From: Thermobifida alba | Lineage (GTDB): Bacteria > Actinomycetota > Actinomycetes > Streptosporangiales > Streptosporangiaceae | Assembly (NCBI RefSeq): GCF_023208015.1 | Contig: NZ_CP051627.1 | Location: forward strand, 2,170,001 to 2,234,000 | DNA length: 64,000 bases | Direction: 5' to 3' | In this document: in pieces, positions 1-8,552 of the stretch | Layout of the letters: the number at the start of each line of letters is the position of its first letter | Position numbering within the stretch: the first letter of the stretch is position 1 | Notes under the pieces: generated by a model | What the model was told of the DNA's origin: nothing | Database searches by the model: none | What the model saw: only the letters and a program-made list of their open reading frames with translations | Program-made: the position numbers and the translations under genes

Positions 1-614
1 CCCGCGGCGCGGGCCGCGCCCAGCAGGGAGTCGCCCGCTCCCCCGGAGACCGCCACCGTGCGCACCGTGCGGTCCAGGTCTCCGGCCACGCGCAGCCCGG
101 TGGCGGTGGCGGGCAGGCCGCGCGCCGCCCGGGCGGCGAAGTCGCGCACCGTCACCGGTTCGGCGAGTTCACCGATCCGCCCGATGCCGCGGCGGCCCGC
201 GGGGTCGGTGGGGTCGGGGTCCAGCGGCCGCAGGGGGCCGTCCAGCCCGACGGCGGCCGCCAACGCGTCGGAGACGCCCGGGGCGGCGGTGTCGGCATTG
301 GTGTGTGCGGTGTACAGGGCGGTGCCGGAGCGGATGAGGCGGTGCACCAGACGTCCCTTGGGGCTGGTGGCGGCTACGCTGGTGACTCCGCGCAGCAGCA
401 GCGGGTGGTGGGTGATCACCAGGTCGGCGCCCCACCGCTCGGCCTCGGCGACGACCTCGGCCACCGGGTCCACCGCGAACAGGATCCTGCGGACGGGCTG
501 GTCGGGGTCCCCGCACACCAGGCCGACCGCGTCCCAGGACGCGGCCCAGGCCGGGTCGTAGACCGACTCGAAGGCGGAGGTCACCTCGTGCAGTGTCAAC
601 GGTGAAGGACTCAC
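1..614 (-). CDS. Nif3-like dinuclear metal protein (DUF34), C-terminally cut by window edge
   Basis: About 204 codons are visible, read on the minus strand from a GTG at 614 to the window edge, so the C-terminal part is missing. The translation contains the family's metal-binding segment ITHHPLLLRG and, further on, YTAHTNAD, both typical of Nif3/YbgI (DUF34), where the histidines and the acid bind two metal ions. The family is often named GTP cyclohydrolase 1 type 2, but its physiological reaction is poorly settled. The start is uncertain: a GGAGG lies about 16 bases before the GTG. It is transcribed away from the LURP-one-like gene at 759. Confidence 0.8.
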   Translation of the reverse strand, partial: MSPSPLTLHEVTSAFESVYDPAWAASWDAVGLVCGDPDQPVRRILFAVDPVAEVVAEAERWGADLVITHHPLLLRGVTSVAATSPKGRLVHRLIRSGTALYTAHTNADTAAPGVSDALAAAVGLDGPLRPLDPDPTDPAGRRGIGRIGELAEPVTVRDFAARAARGLPATATGLRVAGDLDRTVRTVAVSGGAGDSLLGAARAA

Positions 615-758
615 GCAGGGCAGCGTAACGCCTCCGGGAGCCCGGTGCGGTGGAGGTCCGGGCGCACGTCGGCGCCGCCGTCCCGGCAGCGGCCGCACCG
701 GTCCCGCACGCCCGGTAGCGTCGCTGTGTCGGCCCACCGAGCAGAGACGAGGTCTGCG

Positions 759-1259
759 GTGAAGTTCCTGGTTCGCGAACGCATCTTCGACATCGGCGAG
801 GACTACTGGGTGGAGGACGAGGAGGGCAACCGCGTCTTCCACATCGACGGCAAGGCGCTGCGGCTCCGCAAGACCTTCGCACTGCAGGACGCGGACGGCA
901 ACGAGCTCTACCGCATCCGCGAGAAGCTGCTGGCGGTCCGCGACACGATGACGATCTCCCGCGACGGCGAGCCCGTGGCGAAGGTGCGGGAACGCGTGTT
1001 CGACCCGATCAGGGAGAAGCTGGTCGTGGAACTCGCGTCGGGGGGCGAGTGGACGGTCACCGGGGACTTCCTCGGCAAGGAGTACACGATCAGCGACGGG
1101 CACGGGCCGATCGCGATCGTCTCCCGCACGTGGTTCCGGCTGCGCGACACCTACGCGGTGGACGTCAACACGCACCGCTCCGACGCCGGAGGGGACGTGG
1201 CCCTGGTGCTCAGCGTCGCGGTGTGCGTGGAGGCGCTCGCCGACGGCGGCCGGGAATGA
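759..1259 (+). CDS. LURP-one-related (YxjI/tubby-like fold) protein
   Basis: 166 residues from a GTG at 759 preceded by ACGAGG seven bases upstream; the frame is open further upstream but the homologous part begins MKFLVRERIFDIGEDYWVED. Repeated short strands of the type 'D.EGN.VF.IDGKAL.LRKTFALQDADGNELYRI' and a late 'W.VTGDFLGKEYTI' match the LURP-one-related beta-barrel family (COG4894), a scramblase/tubby-like fold without known enzyme activity. Stand-alone gene between divergent nif3-like and the co-directional endonuclease gene. The function in bacteria is unknown. Confidence 0.8.
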   Translation: MKFLVRERIFDIGEDYWVEDEEGNRVFHIDGKALRLRKTFALQDADGNELYRIREKLLAVRDTMTISRDGEPVAKVRERVFDPIREKLVVELASGGEWTVTGDFLGKEYTISDGHGPIAIVSRTWFRLRDTYAVDVNTHRSDAGGDVALVLSVAVCVEALADGGRE

Positions 1260-1306
1260 GGGCCGCGGCAGCCGGCCCCGACCGCCGTGGCCGGCTGGGC
1301 GGGCAC

Positions 1307-1312
1307 TAGGCT
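1307..1312 (+). promoter_or_regulatory. -10 box of probable leaderless nfo mRNA
   Basis: TAGGCT lies 8 bases before the ATG at 1321, with no Shine-Dalgarno between them. In actinobacteria this spacing puts the transcription start on or next to the start codon. No convincing -35 is visible. Inferred from position and motif only. Confidence 0.4.
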
Positions 1313-1320
1313 GTCCGGGC

Positions 1321-2193
1321 ATGGCTTCCCCACCCTCCTCTCCCGTCGGGGCGCACGTCCCGGTCTCGGGAGGTCTGGCCCGACGCGGGCTGCCCTACGC
1401 CGACGCGATCGGGGCCGAGGTCGTCCAGGTCTTCGTCACCAACCCGCGCGGCTGGGCGTGTCCGCCGGGCGACCCGGAGCAGGACGCGCTGCTGCGCGCC
1501 CGCACCGACCTGCCCGTCTTCGTCCACGCCTGCTACCTGATCAACCTGGGGTCCCCCGACGAGGAGGTGGCCGCCCGGTCCGTGGCCTGCCTGGAGCACA
1601 CGCTGCGGCGCGGCGCGCAGCTCGGCGCGCGCGGTGTGGTGGTGCACACCGGGTCGGCGGTGCGCGGCGGCCGGGAGGCGGGACTGGCGCGGATGCGGGC
1701 GCGCCTGCTGCCGGTCCTGGAGGGGCTGGACGAGGACGCGCCCCCGGTGCTGGTGGAGCCGATGGCCGGGCAGGGGCAGGTGCTGTGCGCCACCGTGGAC
1801 GACGTCGCCGAGTATCTGGACGCCGTGGACCGCCACCCCAAGGCGGGGGTGTGCCTGGACACCGCGCACATGTACGGTGCGGGCCACGACATCTCCACGC
1901 CGGCCGGGATGCGGGCGATGCTGGACCGGTTCGGGGAGGTCGTGGGCGCCGACCGGCTGCGGCTGGTGCACGCCAACGACTCGGCGGCGCCCTGCGGGAG
2001 CCGCCGCGACCGGCACGCGGGCATCGGGGCGGGCCACATCGGCGCCGACCCGTTCGCGGAGCTGTTCGCGCACCCGGTCTCGGCGGGGGTGCCGGTCGTG
2101 CTGGAGACGCCCGGTCCCCAGGAGCCGCACGCCCGGGACGTGGCGACGCTGAAGCGGCTGCGCGCGCGGGTCCGCGGCGCGGCGGAGCGGTAG
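1321..2193 (+). CDS. nfo: Deoxyribonuclease IV / AP endonuclease (endonuclease IV family)
   Basis: 290 residues. This base-excision-repair enzyme cuts the phosphodiester bond 5' of abasic sites using three zinc ions. The start GAHVPVSGGLARR matches the family opening 'GaHvs..GGl..a'. The zinc-ligand segments are visible in order: VHACYLINLGS, VVVHTGS, a VLVEPMAGQG glutamate, VCLDTAHMYGAGHD, RLRLVHANDS, the DRHAGIGAGHIG stretch, and VVLETPGP near the end. Length fits the family (about 280). The ATG at 1321 has no ribosome binding site but a TAGGCT -10-like box 8 bases upstream, so the message is probably leaderless. An antisense frame runs through most of the gene (see the cbiZ finding) but is not believed to be coding. 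Confidence 0.9.
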   Translation: MASPPSSPVGAHVPVSGGLARRGLPYADAIGAEVVQVFVTNPRGWACPPGDPEQDALLRARTDLPVFVHACYLINLGSPDEEVAARSVACLEHTLRRGAQLGARGVVVHTGSAVRGGREAGLARMRARLLPVLEGLDEDAPPVLVEPMAGQGQVLCATVDDVAEYLDAVDRHPKAGVCLDTAHMYGAGHDISTPAGMRAMLDRFGEVVGADRLRLVHANDSAAPCGSRRDRHAGIGAGHIGADPFAELFAHPVSAGVPVVLETPGPQEPHARDVATLKRLRARVRGAAER

Positions 2194-2287
2194 GGCGGGC
2201 CGGGCGCGGAAACCGTTTTTCGGGGGGTCCGTCACCGGGCGGATGGGTCAGAATGGGGGGAGACCCGCGATTGGAGGACACATCGCC

Positions 2288-2614
2288 ATGGATCCCGTGA
2301 GTCTGGTGGTCGGCGCGATGCTCGCCCTGGGAGGGGTGCTGGTCGGACGTCTCCTGCCCAACCGGCGTGCCCGTGTGGACTCGCCCCAGCCCGCTCTCAA
2401 CCAGGCTCCGCGCACCCCCCAGCCGATCTGCGGGTGCGGCCACCACCTGGTCTTCCACGACCAGAAGACCAAGACCTGCCAGGCCCAGGTGGTGATTCCG
2501 GGGCGGTGGACCGGGGAGCGCAGCCACACCTACCGGCAGTGCATGTGCCAGGGGTACCGGGGTCCGGTTCCGGTGGACGAGTACTACGTGCCCGACATCA
2601 TCGACGGCGAGTGA
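2288..2614 (+). CDS. Small membrane-anchored Cys/His-rich protein, unknown function
   Basis: 108 residues from ATG 2288, preceded by GGAGGA with 8 bases spacing; an upstream in-frame start at 2243 has no such site. Residues 1-22 form one hydrophobic helix (DPVSLVVGAMLALGGVLVG) followed by an Arg-rich stop-transfer segment, so the rest should be cytoplasmic. The soluble part has CGCGHHLVFHD, then a Cys in KTKTCQ and a final CMC motif, which looks like a metal-binding knuckle. It lies between endonuclease IV and the convergent cbiZ gene. I do not recognise the family beyond this. Confidence 0.65.
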   Translation: MDPVSLVVGAMLALGGVLVGRLLPNRRARVDSPQPALNQAPRTPQPICGCGHHLVFHDQKTKTCQAQVVIPGRWTGERSHTYRQCMCQGYRGPVPVDEYYVPDIIDGE

Positions 2615-3346
2615 GCGCCGCGTCCCGTCGGCCCGGTCGCCGCTGTCGAGTCGGACCGCTTCGGCGCGGGCGCCCCGGGACACCGCCGCGTGGACGGCGC
2701 GGGCCACCCGGCCGCCCCAGCGGGAGCGGACCCCTCCGAAGGGCTCCCGTTCCTCTTCCGGGGTGTCGGCGACGAGCGCGGCCACGCAGACCGCGTCGGA
2801 GGCCGTTCCGGTGCAGGCGTACCCGTTCTCCAGCAGGGCCTGGACCTTGGCTTCGGTGGCGGTGGCGACCAGGTTGACCAGGGCCGCGTCCGACATCGGC
2901 GCGGGGACCGCGACCACGGTGTTGATCGTGCCGGGGCGGCCGTCGTCCACGGGCAGGCGTGCCTCGTCGAGCGCGGGGTCGGCCGCCGCCCAGGTGGGGC
3001 GGCCCAGTCCGACGGTGACCAGGGCTTCGGCTCCCTGGTCTGCGGCGAAGCACGCTCCGCTCACGTCGGCCGCGGTGAGCAGGCCCACGCCCGTGCCGGC
3101 CGCGCCGAAGCGGGCGGCGAGTTCGGCGAGGTGCCGTGCCGGGTCGGTGCGCCGGTAGTCGCCGTCGACCTGGGCGTTGATGACGTAGTCGCGCGCTCCG
3201 AGTCCGCCGCCCAGGACCCCGGAGGCCGCCATCCGCCATCCGGGGCCGGGCTGCCACAGCACGGCGGCCAGGTTCCGGCCGTCCTCGCGGCGCCACCGCA
3301 GCCGCGCCGTGAGGAACGTGCCGCCGACGACCGTCTCCGCGTCCAC
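2600..3346 (-). CDS. cbiZ: Adenosylcobinamide amidohydrolase CbiZ (3' boundary uncertain)
   Basis: CbiZ removes the aminopropanol side chain of adenosylcobinamide to give adenosylcobyric acid, allowing salvage of foreign corrinoids. From GTG 3346 (AAGGAG four bases upstream) the protein begins VDAETVVGGTFLTARL and carries the CbiZ blocks ASGVLGGGLGARDYVINAQV, GVGLLTAADVS, VTVGLGRPTWA, GTINTVVAV, ATEAKVQALLE and GTASDAVCVA. Homology ends near VARAVHAAVSRGA (about 2660). The frame has no stop there: it continues antisense across the next gene and most of nfo to a stop at 1541. A shift of one base would end the protein at 2598. The left coordinate given is therefore the limit of plausible protein, not an observed stop. 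No other cobalamin genes lie in the window. It is transcribed divergently from cel48A. Confidence 0.75.
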
Positions 3347-3522
3347 TCCGCTCCTTACGTCTCGGTTCCGCGGGGTCACTCTAGTGACGGCCGCCGCGCG
3401 GCTGTTCCGGCGGAGGCCGGGAACAGGGAAGACGCGACTCTGGGTGGTCACCCTCTCACGGTTCGCCAGATTCTCTCTTTACAGGGGGTTTACACCGCAC
3501 TTCCAGAGCGTTACCCTCCTGC

Positions 3523-3536
3523 TGGGAGCGCTCCCG
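3523..3536. promoter_or_regulatory. CelR operator, copy 1 (13/14)
   Basis: TGGGAGCGCTCCCG differs from the published Thermobifida CelR site TGGGAGCGCTCCCA only at the last base. CelR is a LacI-family repressor released by cellobiose. Its centre is 93 bp from that of copy 2. Confidence 0.85.
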
Positions 3537-3615
3537 TGACCCAGGCCACAGGCGCCCCCCCGGGGCGAGCCCCCACCACCCCGGGGATGCGTCCACCGAT
3601 GTCCAGCCACAGGTG

Positions 3616-3629
3616 TGGGAGCGCTCCCA
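3616..3629. promoter_or_regulatory. CelR operator, copy 2 (perfect)
   Basis: TGGGAGCGCTCCCA is a perfect 14-bp palindrome and an exact match to the known CelR box upstream of Thermobifida cellulase genes. It lies about 245 bases before the cel48A start codon. Confidence 0.92.
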
Positions 3630-3662
3630 TGCCAATGGTTCCGGCGAGAGAGGAGATCACCG

Positions 3663-3685
3663 GAGAACCGGTGCCACCGGTTTTC
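3663..3685 (+). other. Hairpin in the cel48A leader
   Basis: Arms 3663-3672 and 3676-3685 pair over 10 bp (one G-T pair) around a GCC loop; the 3' arm ends in TTTTC. It could be an mRNA-stabilising stem or an attenuator for transcripts starting upstream. Confidence 0.45.
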
Positions 3686-3873
3686 CCGTCCCCCACCTCA
3701 ACACGGCGCCGCCGAGCGAAGGCGACACCGTCCCGAAGCCCGCGGCATTCACCTTCCACATACCGAAATTCTCGTGACGACGCGGTCCCGCAGCGCGGCC
3801 TCGCCGGTTCTCGGCGTGCCGAAGACCGGTACGGCGGCCCAGGGACCGGGAAACCCGGAGGTTGTTTCCGACC

Positions 3874-6822
3874 ATGAGATCATTACTGTCTCCCCGGCGC
3901 CGGCGCACGCTGGCCTCGGGGGCGCTCGCGGCGGCGATGGCCGCCGCCGTGCTCTCCCCCGGCGTCGCCCACGCGGCCGTCGCCTGCTCCGTGAACTACG
4001 ACGCCTCCAACGACTGGGGCAGCGGGTTCGTCGCCGAGGTCACGGTGGTCAACGAGGGCAGCGACCCCATCCCGAACTGGACGGTGGGCTGGACCTTCCC
4101 CGGCAACCAGCAGATCACCAACGGCTGGAACGGCACGTTCAACCAGAGCGGCGCCAACGTCACCGTGACCCACCCCGCCTGGAACACCACCATCGCTCCG
4201 GGCAGCAGCGCCTCCTTCGGGTTCCAGGGCACCTACAGCGGCTCCAACGAGGCCCCGCAGAGCTTCACCGTCAACGGTGTCACCTGCAACGGCGCGGAAC
4301 CCGCCAACCTGCCGCCCGAGGTCACCCTGACCGCCCCGGCGAACAACTCGACCTTCCTGGTCAACGAACCGATCGAGTTGACCGCCACCGCCTCCGACCC
4401 CGACGGTTCCATCGACCGGGTGGAGTTCGCCGCCGGCAACACCGTGCTCGGCTCCGACACGACCTCCCCCTACAGCTTCACCTGGAACAACGCCGCCGCC
4501 GGCTCCTACTCGGTGACCGCGATCGCCTACGACGACGACGGGGCGCACACCGTCTCCTCCCCCGTCGCCGTGCGGGTGCTGGACTCGGCCGCCGTGATCG
4601 CCTCCCCGGGCACCGTCCGGGTGCCCCAGGGCGGGACCGCCGAGTTCGAGGTGCGCCTGTCCAACCAGCCCTCGGGCAACGTCACGGCCACCGTGGCGCG
4701 CACCTCCGGCAGCTCCGACCTGACCGTCTCCGGCGGCTCCTCGCTCCAGTTCACCACCAGCAACTGGGACGACCCGCAGACGGTGACGATCTCCTCCGCC
4801 GACAACGGCGGCAGCCTGGGCGAGGCGGTCTTCACCGTCAGCGCCCCGGGCCACGACCCCGCCGAGGTGACGGTCCGCGAGATCGACCCGAACACCAGCT
4901 CCTACGACCAGGCCTTCCTGGAGCAGTACGAGAAGATCAAGGACCCCTCCAGCGGCTACTTCCGCGAGTTCAACGGGCTCCTGGTCCCCTACCACTCGGT
5001 GGAGACCATGATCGTCGAGGCTCCCGACCACGGCCACCAGACCACCTCCGAGGCGTTCAGCTACTACCTGTGGCTGGAGGCCTACTACGGTCGGGTCACC
5101 GGTGACTGGGGACCGCTGCACGACGCCTGGGAGTCAATGGAGACCTTCATCATCCCCGGCACCGCCGACCAGCCCACCAACAGCGCCTACGACCCGAACT
5201 CCCCGGCGACCTACATTCCCGAGCAGCCGAACTCGGACGGCTACCCGTCGGCGCTCAACAACGGGGTCCCGGTCGGCCAGGACCCGATCGCCAACGAGCT
5301 GCGCAGCACCTACGGCACCGACGAGGTCTACGGCATGCACTGGCTGCTGGACGTGGACAACGTCTACGGCTTCGGGTTCTGCGGCGACGGCACCGACGAC
5401 GCCCCCGCCTACATCAACACCTACCAGCGCGGCTCGCGCGAGTCGGTGTGGGAGACCATCCCGCACCCCTCGTGCGACGACTTCACGCACGGCGGCCCCA
5501 ACGGCTACCTGGACCTGTTCACCGACGACCAGGGCTACGCCGAGCAGTGGCGCTACACCAACGCCCCCGACGCCGACGCGCGCGCCGTCCAGGTGATGTT
5601 CTGGGCGCACCAGTGGGCCGAGGAGCAGGGCAAGGAGACCGAGATCGCGGGCCTGCTGGACAAGGCGTCCATGATGGGCGACTACCTGCGGTACGCGATG
5701 TTCGACAAGTACTTCAAGAAGATCGGCAACTGCGTCGGCGCGTCCTCCTGCGCGGCCGGCAGCGGCAAGAACAGCGCGCACTACCTGCTGTCCTGGTACT
5801 ACTCCTGGGGCGGCTCGCTCGACCCCGACTCCCCGTGGGCCTGGCGCATCGGCTCCAGCGCCTCCCACCAGGGCTACCAGAACGTGCTCGCCGCCTACGC
5901 CCTGTCGCAGGTGCCCGAGCTGCAGCCCGCCTCTCCCACCGGCGTCGACGACTGGGAGACCAGCTTCGACCGCCAGCTGGAGTTCCTCCAGTGGCTGCAG
6001 TCCGCCGAGGGCGGTATCGCCGGTGGCGCCACCAACAGCTGGAAGGGCGACTACAGCTCCCCACCGGCCGGCCTGCCGCAGTTCTACGGCCTGTACTACG
6101 ACTGGCAGCCGGTGTGGAACGACCCGCCGTCCAACAACTGGTTCGGCTTCCAGGTGTGGAACATGGAGCGCGTCGCCCAGCTCTACCAGGTGACCGGCGA
6201 CTCCCGTGCCGAGGCCATCCTCGACAAGTGGGTGCCGTGGGCCATCGCCCACACCGACGTGGACGCCGCCGGTGGCGGCCAGGACTTCCGGGTCCCCTCC
6301 GACCTGCAGTGGACGGGCCAGCCCGACACCTGGACCGGCACCTACACCGGCAACCCGAACCTGCACGTCGATGTCGTCTCGTACAGCCAGGACGTCGGCG
6401 TGGCCGCGGCCCTGGCCAAGACCCTGCTGTACTACGCCGAGCGCTCGGGCGACGCCGACGCCCTGGCCACCGGTGAGGGTCTGCTCGACGCCCTGCTCGC
6501 GCACCGGGACAGCATCGGCATCGCCACTCCCGAGCAGCCGAGCTGGGACCGCCTGGACGACCCGTGGGACGGTTCGGAGGGCCTGTACGTGCCTCCGGGC
6601 TGGTCCGGCACCATGCCCAACGGCGACGTCATCGAGCCGGGCGCGACCTTCCTGTCCATCCGGTCGTTCTACTACAACGACCCGCTGTGGCCGCAGATCG
6701 AAGCGCACCTGAACGACCCGCAGAACGTTGACCCCCCGATCGTGGAGCGTCACCGCTTCTGGTCGCAGGTGGAGATCGCCACGGCGTTCGCCGCCCACGA
6801 CGAACTGTTCGGGTCTCCCTGA
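3874..6822 (+). CDS. cel48A: Secreted exocellulase Cel48A (CBM2 - Ig-like x2 - GH48)
   Basis: 982 residues from ATG 3874 (GGAGG 12 bases upstream); a TTG at 3862 is in frame but less likely. Residues 1-34 are a signal peptide (RRRR, hydrophobic core, AHA cleavage). Residues 36-140 are a CBM2 cellulose-binding module with framing cysteines at about 38 and 138 and surface tryptophans in NDWGSG, NGWNG and PAWNTT. Two Ig-like beta-sandwiches follow (about 147-238 and 239-340). The GH48 catalytic domain spans about 342-982 and includes VEAPDHGHQTTSEAFSYY; the Glu of TSEA (about 393) corresponds to the family's catalytic acid. The enzyme releases cellobiose processively from the reducing end of cellulose chains by inversion. 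Layout and length match T. fusca Cel48A. The CelR boxes upstream imply cellobiose induction. No other cellulase gene is nearby. Confidence 0.97.
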   Translation: MRSLLSPRRRRTLASGALAAAMAAAVLSPGVAHAAVACSVNYDASNDWGSGFVAEVTVVNEGSDPIPNWTVGWTFPGNQQITNGWNGTFNQSGANVTVTHPAWNTTIAPGSSASFGFQGTYSGSNEAPQSFTVNGVTCNGAEPANLPPEVTLTAPANNSTFLVNEPIELTATASDPDGSIDRVEFAAGNTVLGSDTTSPYSFTWNNAAAGSYSVTAIAYDDDGAHTVSSPVAVRVLDSAAVIASPGTVRVPQGGTAEFEVRLSNQPSGNVTATVARTSGSSDLTVSGGSSLQFTTSNWDDPQTVTISSADNGGSLGEAVFTVSAPGHDPAEVTVREIDPNTSSYDQAFLEQYEKIKDPSSGYFREFNGLLVPYHSVETMIVEAPDHGHQTTSEAFSYYLWLEAYYGRVTGDWGPLHDAWESMETFIIPGTADQPTNSAYDPNSPATYIPEQPNSDGYPSALNNGVPVGQDPIANELRSTYGTDEVYGMHWLLDVDNVYGFGFCGDGTDDAPAYINTYQRGSRESVWETIPHPSCDDFTHGGPNGYLDLFTDDQGYAEQWRYTNAPDADARAVQVMFWAHQWAEEQGKETEIAGLLDKASMMGDYLRYAMFDKYFKKIGNCVGASSCAAGSGKNSAHYLLSWYYSWGGSLDPDSPWAWRIGSSASHQGYQNVLAAYALSQVPELQPASPTGVDDWETSFDRQLEFLQWLQSAEGGIAGGATNSWKGDYSSPPAGLPQFYGLYYDWQPVWNDPPSNNWFGFQVWNMERVAQLYQVTGDSRAEAILDKWVPWAIAHTDVDAAGGGQDFRVPSDLQWTGQPDTWTGTYTGNPNLHVDVVSYSQDVGVAAALAKTLLYYAERSGDADALATGEGLLDALLAHRDSIGIATPEQPSWDRLDDPWDGSEGLYVPPGWSGTMPNGDVIEPGATFLSIRSFYYNDPLWPQIEAHLNDPQNVDPPIVERHRFWSQVEIATAFAAHDELFGSP

Positions 6823-6846
6823 GCCTGACCGGTCCGTCCCCTGATC

Positions 6847-6888
6847 GGCGGTCCGCGGTGGCGCAGTGCTCCCCCGCCGCGGACCGCC
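6847..6888 (+). terminator. Hairpin terminator after cel48A
   Basis: Perfect 12-bp arms 6847-6858 and 6877-6888 with an 18-base loop, 25 bases after the cel48A stop. No U-tract follows, as is common in high-GC actinobacteria. It could also serve the convergent gene at 6949. Confidence 0.6.
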
Positions 6889-6948
6889 CTCCACTCCGGG
6901 GCCGTCCCGCGCAGCCGCGCGGGGCGGCCCCTGCCCCGTCCGGGCCCC

Positions 6949-7260
6949 TCAGTCGGTGACCCGGCTCTCCTCGACCTGGTCGACCAGGTCGGCGTAGTCG
7001 GGGTGGCCTTCGATCCACTTCCTGACGAAGGGGCACACCGGCAGCACCCGCACGCCCCGGGCGCGCACGTCGTCCAGCGCCCCCCGGACCAGGCGGCCGC
7101 CCACCCCCCTGCCCTTGTACGAGGGGTCCACCTCGGTGTGGGTGAAGACGACCAGCCCGTCGGTGGTGGTCCGGTAGTGGGCGTAACCGGCGACCTCCCC
7201 ACCGTCGACCCGGATCTCGTACCGCCCCCGCTCGGGGGCGTCGGTCACCTCGGCGTCCAT
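6949..7260 (-). CDS. GNAT-fold N-acetyltransferase, small YjdJ/NATD1 type
   Basis: 103 residues from ATG 7260, with AAGGAG six bases before it. The segment FTHTEVDPSYKGRGVGGRLVRGALDD is the classic acetyl-CoA loop of the short GNAT class (COG2388), followed by LPVCPFVRKWIEGHPDYADLV, the conserved 'P.C.fv..yi..hpey..l' ending. Substrate unknown; family members are often called putative protein acetyltransferases. It is monocistronic and convergent with cel48A. Confidence 0.88.
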   Translation of the reverse strand: MDAEVTDAPERGRYEIRVDGGEVAGYAHYRTTTDGLVVFTHTEVDPSYKGRGVGGRLVRGALDDVRARGVRVLPVCPFVRKWIEGHPDYADLVDQVEESRVTD

Positions 7261-7442
7261 GGACTCTCCTTCCCCGGAGGCCGCGCCACCGCGGCCGCCC
7301 TCTCCGGCAACACCGGGCAGGGTGGTCCCCTTCCCCGCGACGGTCCGGGCACTCGTCCGCGCGCGGCGGCCCCGCGTGCGCGGCGGCCCTAGCATGGTGA
7401 GCGGTCCCGGTCGCGGGGCGACTGCCGAGGCGAGGAGGAACG

Positions 7443-8444
7443 ATGGGCGACGACCGCGCGGCACGGCGGCCCCCCGTGCGTGCCGTGTCACCAGAGGTGC
7501 TGGACGAGGCCGTGCGCGTGCTGCGCGGCGGCGGACTCGTCGCCTTTCCCACCGAGACCGTCTACGGACTGGGCGCCGACGCCGCGAATCCGGACGCGGT
7601 GGCGCGTGTCTTCGCCGCCAAGGGGCGTCCCGCCGACCACCCCCTGATCGTGCACGTGGCCTCGGCCTCGGCCGCCCGCGCCTGGGCCGCGTCCTTTCCC
7701 GGGGCCGCCCGGGCGCTGGCGGACGCCTTCTGGCCCGGACCGCTGACCCTCGTCCTGCCCCGGTCCGACCGGGTGCCCGACGCGGTGACCGGCGGACGCC
7801 CCACGGTGGGGCTGCGCGTGCCCGACCAGCCGGTCGCGCGGGCCCTGCTGGAGCGGTTCGGCGGCGGGATCGCCGCGCCCTCCGCCAACCGGTTCGGCCG
7901 GGTCAGCCCCACCACGGCCGCGCACGTCGCCGCCGACCTGGGCGGGCGGGTCGACCTGGTGGTGGACGGCGGGCCGTGCGCGGTCGGCGTGGAGTCGACC
8001 ATCGTCGAGGTCGACGGCGACCGCCTCGCGGTGCTGCGCACCGGCGCCGTCACCGCCGCCGACGTCGCCGCCGTGACCGGACTGCCCGTGGCCGCCTCCC
8101 CCGCCGGCCCGGCCCGCGCGCCGGGCATGCTCGCCGCACACTACGCCCCCAGCGCCCGGGTGGTGCTGGCCGAGGCCCCCGACGCCGCCGAGACGGTCGC
8201 GCGGTGGGTCGAGAAGGGCCACCGGGTGGCCGTGCTCGCCGAGACGCTGCCCGAGGGCCTGCCCCCGGGGGTGGTGGCGCTGCCTCCGGTGGCTTCGGCC
8301 CGCGACTACGCCCGGGTGCTGTACCAGCGGCTGCGCGACGTCGACGCGGCGGGCGCCGACGTGGTCGTCGCGGTGCCCCCCGAGCCGGCGGGGATCGGTC
8401 TGGCGGTCCGCGACCGCCTGCTGCGCGCCTCCCGGTCGCACTGA
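7443..8444 (+). CDS. Threonylcarbamoyl-AMP synthase (Sua5/YrdC family)
   Basis: 333 residues from ATG 7443, with GAGGAGG close upstream. The enzyme makes threonylcarbamoyl-AMP from threonine, bicarbonate and ATP for t6A37 modification of ANN-decoding tRNAs. The YrdC core is clear: GLVAFPTETVYGLGADA, AKGRPADHPLIVHV, FWPGPLTLVL, VGLRVPD, IAAPSANRFGRVSPTTA, and VGVESTIVE. After a linker near APGMLAAHYAP comes the C-terminal Sua5 domain (about 215-333), so this is the long Sua5 form rather than short TsaC. It appears monocistronic. Confidence 0.93.
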   Translation: MGDDRAARRPPVRAVSPEVLDEAVRVLRGGGLVAFPTETVYGLGADAANPDAVARVFAAKGRPADHPLIVHVASASAARAWAASFPGAARALADAFWPGPLTLVLPRSDRVPDAVTGGRPTVGLRVPDQPVARALLERFGGGIAAPSANRFGRVSPTTAAHVAADLGGRVDLVVDGGPCAVGVESTIVEVDGDRLAVLRTGAVTAADVAAVTGLPVAASPAGPARAPGMLAAHYAPSARVVLAEAPDAAETVARWVEKGHRVAVLAETLPEGLPPGVVALPPVASARDYARVLYQRLRDVDAAGADVVVAVPPEPAGIGLAVRDRLLRASRSH

Positions 8445-8552
8445 CCCACCCCTGCTGAACAGGGATTTTTCCTGAAATACCGGCTTGTCGCCGGAGTCGG
8501 TTTTTGCGATCGTGGAAGGTGAGAGCGTATCGGCACGTTGGGGGGAGGGCCG

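Larger units (their letters stand above)
3347..3873. promoter_or_regulatory. cbiZ-cel48A divergent intergenic region
   Basis: 527 bases without a gene. It holds two CelR-type palindromes (3523-3536 and 3616-3629) and a 10-bp hairpin followed by C/T-rich sequence (3663-3685) in the cel48A leader. GGAGG at 3857-3861 is the likely cel48A ribosome binding site. No clear -35/-10 pair stands out. Confidence 0.6.

Noticed and set aside
3883-6894. Long antisense frames opposite cel48A (3883-5121 and 5134-6894, minus strand)
   Set aside because: They lie entirely inside a well-supported secreted enzyme. The translations are Val/Gly/Arg-rich without domains, the usual shadow of third-position GC.
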